Source: Alloactinosynnema sp. L-07
GTDB lineage: Bacteria; Actinomycetota; Actinomycetes; Mycobacteriales; Pseudonocardiaceae
DNA length: 64,000 nucleotides
Direction: 5' to 3'
NCBI RefSeq assembly: GCF_900070365.1
Contig: NZ_LN850107.1
Span: 4,526,001 to 4,590,000 of the forward strand
Notes under the pieces: model-generated
The model's input: the letters and a program-made list of their open reading frames with translations, nothing else
Told to the model about the DNA's origin: nothing
Database searches by the model: none
Program-made: the position numbers and the translations under genes
Shown: piece by piece, positions 60,383-64,000 of the stretch
Position numbering within the stretch: the first letter of the stretch is position 1
How the letters are laid out: every line of letters starts with the position of its first letter

Positions 60383-61933
60383 ATGGCCGACGAGCCGGGT
60401 GGCCTGGCCTTCGGGCCGCCGGAGGACGGCCCATCGCTGGAGACGCTGCGGCACGACGCCCGCAAGCTCACCGACATCACCCCGGTCGACATCACCGGCC
60501 ACACGGCGTTCGCCCCGACCGAGAAGAAGGTCGACATCGCCGCGGCCGCCCGGCTGCGGCCGGAGGTCACCGGCCTGCGCGTCGGTGCCGACCTGGACCG
60601 GCTCGACGCGGGCCTGGACACGCTGAACGAGTTGGCGGCGAACGCCCGGATCGAGCGGCTGCTCAAGCAGGCGCGCGTGAAGGTCGACGAGCAGAAGTTC
60701 CACATGGCGATCACGCTGATCGATCAGGCGTTGGCGATCGACGCGAACTTTCCGCCCGCGCTCGCACTGCTGGCCATCTGCCGGTGCTCGCTGAGCGAAT
60801 ACGAGCCCGGGCTGGACGCACTCGCGCGGGCCACGGCGAACGCGACCGACCCGGAGATGAACCTGCGGATCAGTGATCTGCGGGCCGAGTGCGAGCAGAT
60901 CGTCATCGACGGCGTGACGACCCGGCTCGACGAGCTCATGGCCGCCGACGAGCCGGCTGCCGCGCTCAGGCTGGTCGAAAGCGTGCTGCGCGGGCTGCCC
61001 ACCGATCCGGTTCTGCGGTACTGCCACGCGGGTGTGCTGCTGACGCTCGGCCGGGCCGCCGACGCCCGCGACGTCGTCACCGCCGCGCTCGCCTCGGCGA
61101 CCGGACCCGCCGAGGAGGCGTTCGGGGAACTGCTCGACCAGATCCTCGGCGAGCTGCACGGGCCGCAGATCGACCAGGCCCGGCGTTGTCTGCGCGACCG
61201 CGACCCCAAGGGCGCGATCCGGCAGCTGGAGCTGTGCCATCCGAAGATGCGCGGACACGGCGACGGCAGGCTGCTCTGGGCGTACGCGAATGAGCGGTAC
61301 GCGGCGCGCGCCATGCTGGGCTTCGTCGGCCGCAAACGTATGCTCAAAGCCGAAACCCAGCCGCTGCCACAGGTGTCGCTGCAATCGGTGCTGCTCTGGC
61401 TCCTCCACGAGGAACTCATCGGCGGTCGGACCGCCATCGACGACGGCGACTACGCGGAGGCCGCCGCGCTGCTGACGGCGGCCAACCACATCGACCCGCG
61501 GTGCTCGGCCGTCGCCTACCTGCGAACGGTCGCGCTGATCCTGCTGTCGCGCAAGCTGTTCAGCACTGGCGACGCCACGGTGCTGCCGACTGTCGAACGG
61601 CATCTCGTGGACGCCGAGGAAAGCCGGGCGGTCGCGATGAGGGACCCGGAGTACGCCACCGAGGCCGCCGAGTTCACCGATGTCATCGCCGAGGACCTGA
61701 CCCAGGTCCAGTTGATCATCAGCGTGGTCGCCGTGATCGATAGCTTTGATTCCGCTATCGAGGACCTGAAGCGGCGCCCACCCCGCGACCACTATCAGGT
61801 CAACCGATACCGCGACCGGTTTCTGACCATTCAGCTGCAGGCGGGCAAGGTGCGCCGGATGTGTCCCGAGGACTCATCCGAGGCCGACGCGATGTCGCAG
61901 ATCATCAGCGCGGTCGGAAGGATCGTCGCCTAG
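60383..61933 (+). CDS. TPR-like protein of the TIR/Hsp70 operon
   Basis: A 516-residue cytosolic helical-repeat protein. After a disordered N-terminus (to about 75), helices ARIERLLKQARVKVDEQKFH, MAITLIDQALAIDANFPPAL and ALLAICRCSLSEYEPGLDAL follow a TPR rhythm, and the pattern repeats around 190-260 and 340-400 (IDDGDYAEAAALLTAANHID). The C-terminal 90 residues are helical with Arg-rich stretches. No catalytic residues were recognised. Its stop shares one base with the GTG of the next gene (TAGTG), so they are co-translated. Confidence 0.78.
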   Translation: MADEPGGLAFGPPEDGPSLETLRHDARKLTDITPVDITGHTAFAPTEKKVDIAAAARLRPEVTGLRVGADLDRLDAGLDTLNELAANARIERLLKQARVKVDEQKFHMAITLIDQALAIDANFPPALALLAICRCSLSEYEPGLDALARATANATDPEMNLRISDLRAECEQIVIDGVTTRLDELMAADEPAAALRLVESVLRGLPTDPVLRYCHAGVLLTLGRAADARDVVTAALASATGPAEEAFGELLDQILGELHGPQIDQARRCLRDRDPKGAIRQLELCHPKMRGHGDGRLLWAYANERYAARAMLGFVGRKRMLKAETQPLPQVSLQSVLLWLLHEELIGGRTAIDDGDYAEAAALLTAANHIDPRCSAVAYLRTVALILLSRKLFSTGDATVLPTVERHLVDAEESRAVAMRDPEYATEAAEFTDVIAEDLTQVQLIISVVAVIDSFDSAIEDLKRRPPRDHYQVNRYRDRFLTIQLQAGKVRRMCPEDSSEADAMSQIISAVGRIVA

Positions 61934-62811
61934 TGGACCACGTCGAGTTCGCCTGGAAACAGCAGAAGCGGTGGTCGCACGCGGCGGGCACGCTCAAGAA
62001 GTCGATCAGCCGGGCCCGGTGGACCACGCTCGCGCTCAGCGTCGTCGGCGCGGTCCTCGCCACGGCGTCGGCTCAGCTGTTCGCGGTCGACGGGCCCACC
62101 GGCCGGGGCTTGGCCGTCGCCGCCGCGGTCGCGCTGGCGGTGATCCCGTTCACCCAGCGCGGGATGAGCGTGACCAAGACGCGGGACTGGACCAGGGCGA
62201 GGTCGGTTTCCGAAGCGATCAAGGCCGACGTCCACCTGTTCCTGGCCCGCGCCACACCGTTCCGCGGCGCCGAGCGGGACACGGTGCTGCTGTCTCGATT
62301 GGACACTCTCGCCGACGACGCGGGCGACCTCGCCAGGTACCTGCCCGACCCACCCGAGCGGCGTGCCCTGCCCGCCGTGCACGACGTCGAGTCCTACGCC
62401 GAGGTCCGCGTGCGCGAGCAGGCGGAGCGGTACTACCGGCCGAAGGCACACAAGATCGGGCGAGCGCAACGGATTCTGAGCGCCGCCGAGACCTCGCTGG
62501 CCGTCATCGCCGCCACGCTGGTGGCCGTCGCGGCGATCGTGCCCTCGCCCAAGGCGATCGTCTGGATCGGGGTCCTGACGACGGTGGCGGGGGCCCTCGC
62601 CGCGCACTCCGGCGCCGCCCGCTACGACTACCAGTTTGTCGAGTTCACCCGAACAGCCGACAAGCTGGAACGACTTCTCGCCCAGCGTTCCGTCGACGCC
62701 GTCGACGACGACACCTTCGTCGTCGAGTGCGAACGAGTGATCTCCATCCAGAACGAGGGCTGGATGGCCAAGATGGCGCTCGACGAAGCCGACCCGGCCC
62801 CGGCGAACTGA
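61933..62811 (+). CDS. DUF4231 (SLATT-like) membrane protein
   Basis: A 292-residue protein with four hydrophobic helices in two pairs: about 28-48 (LALSVVGAVLATASAQLFAV) with 54-72 (LAVAAAVALAVIPFTQRG), and about 188-207 (LAVIAATLVAVAAIVPS) with 210-228 (AIVWIGVLTTVAGALAAHSG). The second pair is followed by the DUF4231 motif YDYQFVEFTRTADKLERLLA. DUF4231 is related to the SLATT class of two-TM effectors seen in nucleotide-signalling conflict systems, where pore formation is predicted. It is the last gene of the ten-gene operon and so the candidate membrane effector. GTG 61933 overlaps the upstream stop by one base. Confidence 0.82.
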   Translation: MDHVEFAWKQQKRWSHAAGTLKKSISRARWTTLALSVVGAVLATASAQLFAVDGPTGRGLAVAAAVALAVIPFTQRGMSVTKTRDWTRARSVSEAIKADVHLFLARATPFRGAERDTVLLSRLDTLADDAGDLARYLPDPPERRALPAVHDVESYAEVRVREQAERYYRPKAHKIGRAQRILSAAETSLAVIAATLVAVAAIVPSPKAIVWIGVLTTVAGALAAHSGAARYDYQFVEFTRTADKLERLLAQRSVDAVDDDTFVVECERVISIQNEGWMAKMALDEADPAPAN

Positions 62812-62854
62812 CGTCGCTCGCCATCCGATGTGCTCTGGAACACCCGCCTATAGG

Positions 62855-62874
62855 CTTTAGGTGTGTGCCTAAAG
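62855..62874. promoter_or_regulatory. palindromic TetR operator
   Basis: CTTTAGG TGTGTG CCTAAAG is a perfect 7-bp inverted repeat with a six-base spacer, 17 bases before the GTG of the tetR-type gene and overlapping the likely promoter (TAGTAT at 62879-62884 as a possible -10). Autoregulation of the tetR/esterase pair is the simplest explanation. Confidence 0.65.
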
Positions 62875-62890
62875 TATGTAGTATGGCCAG

Positions 62891-63484
62891 GTGGCTCACA
62901 CTCCTCTCACCACGGCTTCGGTGATCGCCGAAGCGGCGGCGCTCGCCGACGAGGACGGCTTCGAAGCCGTTACCCTCTCAGCGGTGGCACGCCGCCTCGG
63001 TGTGCGGACGCCGAGTCTGTACTCGCACGTCCGGGACCGGGACGCGCTGCTGGACGGGGTCAGCGCGCTCGCGCTCGCCGACCTCGCCGCCAGGATCGTC
63101 GAGGGGATCGCGGGCCGGGCCGGTCGGGAGGCGCTCGAAGGCTTCGCCGCGGCGCACCGGGCTTACGCACTGGAGTCGCCCGGCCGATGGACGTCGCTGC
63201 AGCGGCGGGTCGGCGAGACCGCTGTGCGGTCGGACGCCGCCAGGGAAGTCGTCGCGTTGACCGCCGCGGTGCTCCGCGGCTACCCGGTCCCGGCGGACGA
63301 GCATGTGCACGCCGTACGAGTGCTGGGCAGCACGCTCAACGGCTTCCTCGCGCTGGAACGCGTCGGCGGTTTCGACCACAGCCACCCCGGCCCCGAAGTC
63401 TCCTGGCACAAGACCGTCGCCGCGCTCGACGCGCTGCTGCGGGCCTGGCCCGCCGAGTCCGGAAAGGACACCACCGCGCCATGA
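62891..63484 (+). CDS. TetR/AcrR family regulator
   Basis: A 197-residue repressor. The N-terminal HTH reads ASVIAEAAALADEDGFEAVT then LSAVARRLGVRTPSLYSHVR, followed by the conserved DRDALLDGVSALAL. The C-terminal domain resembles the WHG-type TetR C-terminus (GREALEGFAAAHRAYALESP, GRWTSLQ ... LNGFLALERVGGF). It would repress its own transcript through the palindrome just upstream. Its stop overlaps the ATG of the SGNH hydrolase gene (ATGA). The start is GTG 62891; an ATG at 62883 is out of frame. Confidence 0.92.
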   Translation: MAHTPLTTASVIAEAAALADEDGFEAVTLSAVARRLGVRTPSLYSHVRDRDALLDGVSALALADLAARIVEGIAGRAGREALEGFAAAHRAYALESPGRWTSLQRRVGETAVRSDAAREVVALTAAVLRGYPVPADEHVHAVRVLGSTLNGFLALERVGGFDHSHPGPEVSWHKTVAALDALLRAWPAESGKDTTAP

Positions 63485-64000
63485 TCACCACACCGCTGAC
63501 CGCCCCGTTCTTTCGCGGTGTAGCCGAAGTAGAGAAAACCGCCCGTGGCGTGCGGCCGCATCGGCTGCCCGCGTGGGTGCGCGCCCAGTTCCCCGATCCG
63601 CAGTTGCTGATGACGGAGGCGCAGCCCTCCGGCGTGCGACTGGTCATGACCACAGCGGCGCGGACCGTCGAGCTGGTCACCCATCCGACGCGAGTCGCCT
63701 ACCGCGGCACGAATCGGCCGCGGGGCAGCATCGATCTCGTCGCCGACGGCAGGCTTCTCGCGAGCGAGAGTCTTGCCGGTGGGGACCTCATCGAGGTCGA
63801 CCTGCGCACCGGGCGAACCGAGGTCCGCACCGGGTCCGCGCACACGGTCGCCTTCCGCGGGTTGCCAGCGGGCGAGAAGCTGGTCGAGGTGTGGTTGCCG
63901 CACAACGAATCGGTCGAGCTGGCCGAGCTGCGCACGGACGAGCCGGTCCGGCCGGTCGAGGCGGGCGGGCGGGTCTGGCTGCACCATGGCAGCTCGATCA
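63481..64000 (+). CDS. SGNH/GDSL hydrolase, N-terminal part (cut by window end)
   Basis: The 173 visible residues form the beta-rich N-terminal domain found before the catalytic domain in SsfX3-like GDSL esterases: PFFRGVAEVEKTARGVRPHR then LPAWVRAQFPDPQLLMTEAQ, VELVTHPTRVAYRG and KLVEVWLPHNESVELAELRT. The last visible residues, GRVWLHHGSSI, are the usual entry to the catalytic SGNH domain, which lies outside the window. The gene is coupled to the TetR gene, so its substrate or product may be the inducer. A carbohydrate or acyl esterase is likely. Confidence 0.85.
   Translation, partial: MITTPLTAPFFRGVAEVEKTARGVRPHRLPAWVRAQFPDPQLLMTEAQPSGVRLVMTTAARTVELVTHPTRVAYRGTNRPRGSIDLVADGRLLASESLAGGDLIEVDLRTGRTEVRTGSAHTVAFRGLPAGEKLVEVWLPHNESVELAELRTDEPVRPVEAGGRVWLHHGSSI

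Overview
The window is high-GC actinobacterial DNA, most likely from a Pseudonocardiaceae-type actinomycete (Actinokineospora/Saccharothrix-like). The indications are GTG starts, tight ATGA/GTGA/TGATG gene couplings, PPE/ESX-like and EspG genes, an Scr1-type XRE/DUF397 pair, DUF3558 and LppA lipoproteins, a CU044_5270 gene and a SARP-type NB-ARC regulator. Nothing in the sequence names the species.

Layout. (1) 0-4.3 kb: the end of an integrated element. A large serine integrase reads into the 3' half of a tRNA-Arg(CCG) gene and is preceded by a small coupled gene and a replication-relaxation protein. A truncated chromosomal gene lies at the left edge. (2) 4.7-12.5 kb: minus-strand type VII secretion-like accessory genes (LppA lipoprotein plus a decayed second copy, DUF1023 hydrolase, two WXG100-like proteins, a PPE-like protein, a DUF3558 lipoprotein, EspG), then a four-gene translationally coupled sigma-factor operon that includes a 47-residue membrane protein. 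(3) 12.7-14.7 kb: XRE/DUF397 pair and a recombinase-HTH remnant. (4) 14.66-27.8 kb: a complete BREX type 1 phage-defence operon, brxA-brxB-brxC-pglX-pglZ-brxL, led by a small excisionase-like HTH gene. (5) 28.2-44.4 kb: an island bracketed by two 137-bp direct repeats about 96% identical, each ending in a decayed tRNA 3' end. It holds an IS701-like transposase corpse, a Ser/Thr kinase, a divergent four-gene pPIWI-RE module (Cas4-like Fe-S nuclease, zinc-ribbon REase-like protein, DinG/XPD-like helicase, pPIWI-RE protein), a SARP/STAND regulator, a glycosyltransferase-like protein with a 28-residue peptide gene, and several gene remnants. (6) 44.6-48.5 kb: class A beta-lactamase-like protein, ECF sigma factor with CU044_5270 partner, two decayed genes of a YbaB-type pair, and a small membrane protein. 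(7) 48.7-62.8 kb: a ten-gene plus-strand operon encoding a TIR-pseudokinase-propeller protein, TPR proteins, a J-like protein, a GrpE-like factor, an Hsp70, a second kinase-like protein, a membrane-anchored TPR protein and a DUF4231 four-TM protein. (8) 62.85-64 kb: a TetR regulator with a palindromic operator, coupled to an SGNH/GDSL esterase cut by the window end.

Functionally this is a defence-rich accessory region. BREX-1 would modify host DNA and block incoming phage DNA. The pPIWI-RE module is a predicted guide-dependent or nucleic-acid-processing immunity system with a kinase beside it. The TIR/Hsp70 operon looks like a chaperone-gated immune system: a TIR NADase-type input or effector, pseudokinase and TPR scaffolds, a dedicated Hsp70/GrpE/J set, and a membrane effector candidate. 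I regard the TIR/Hsp70 operon and the four-gene pPIWI-RE arrangement with its kinase as the best candidates for an insufficiently described system. All functional statements are inferred from motifs and gene order read by eye; no database searches were possible.
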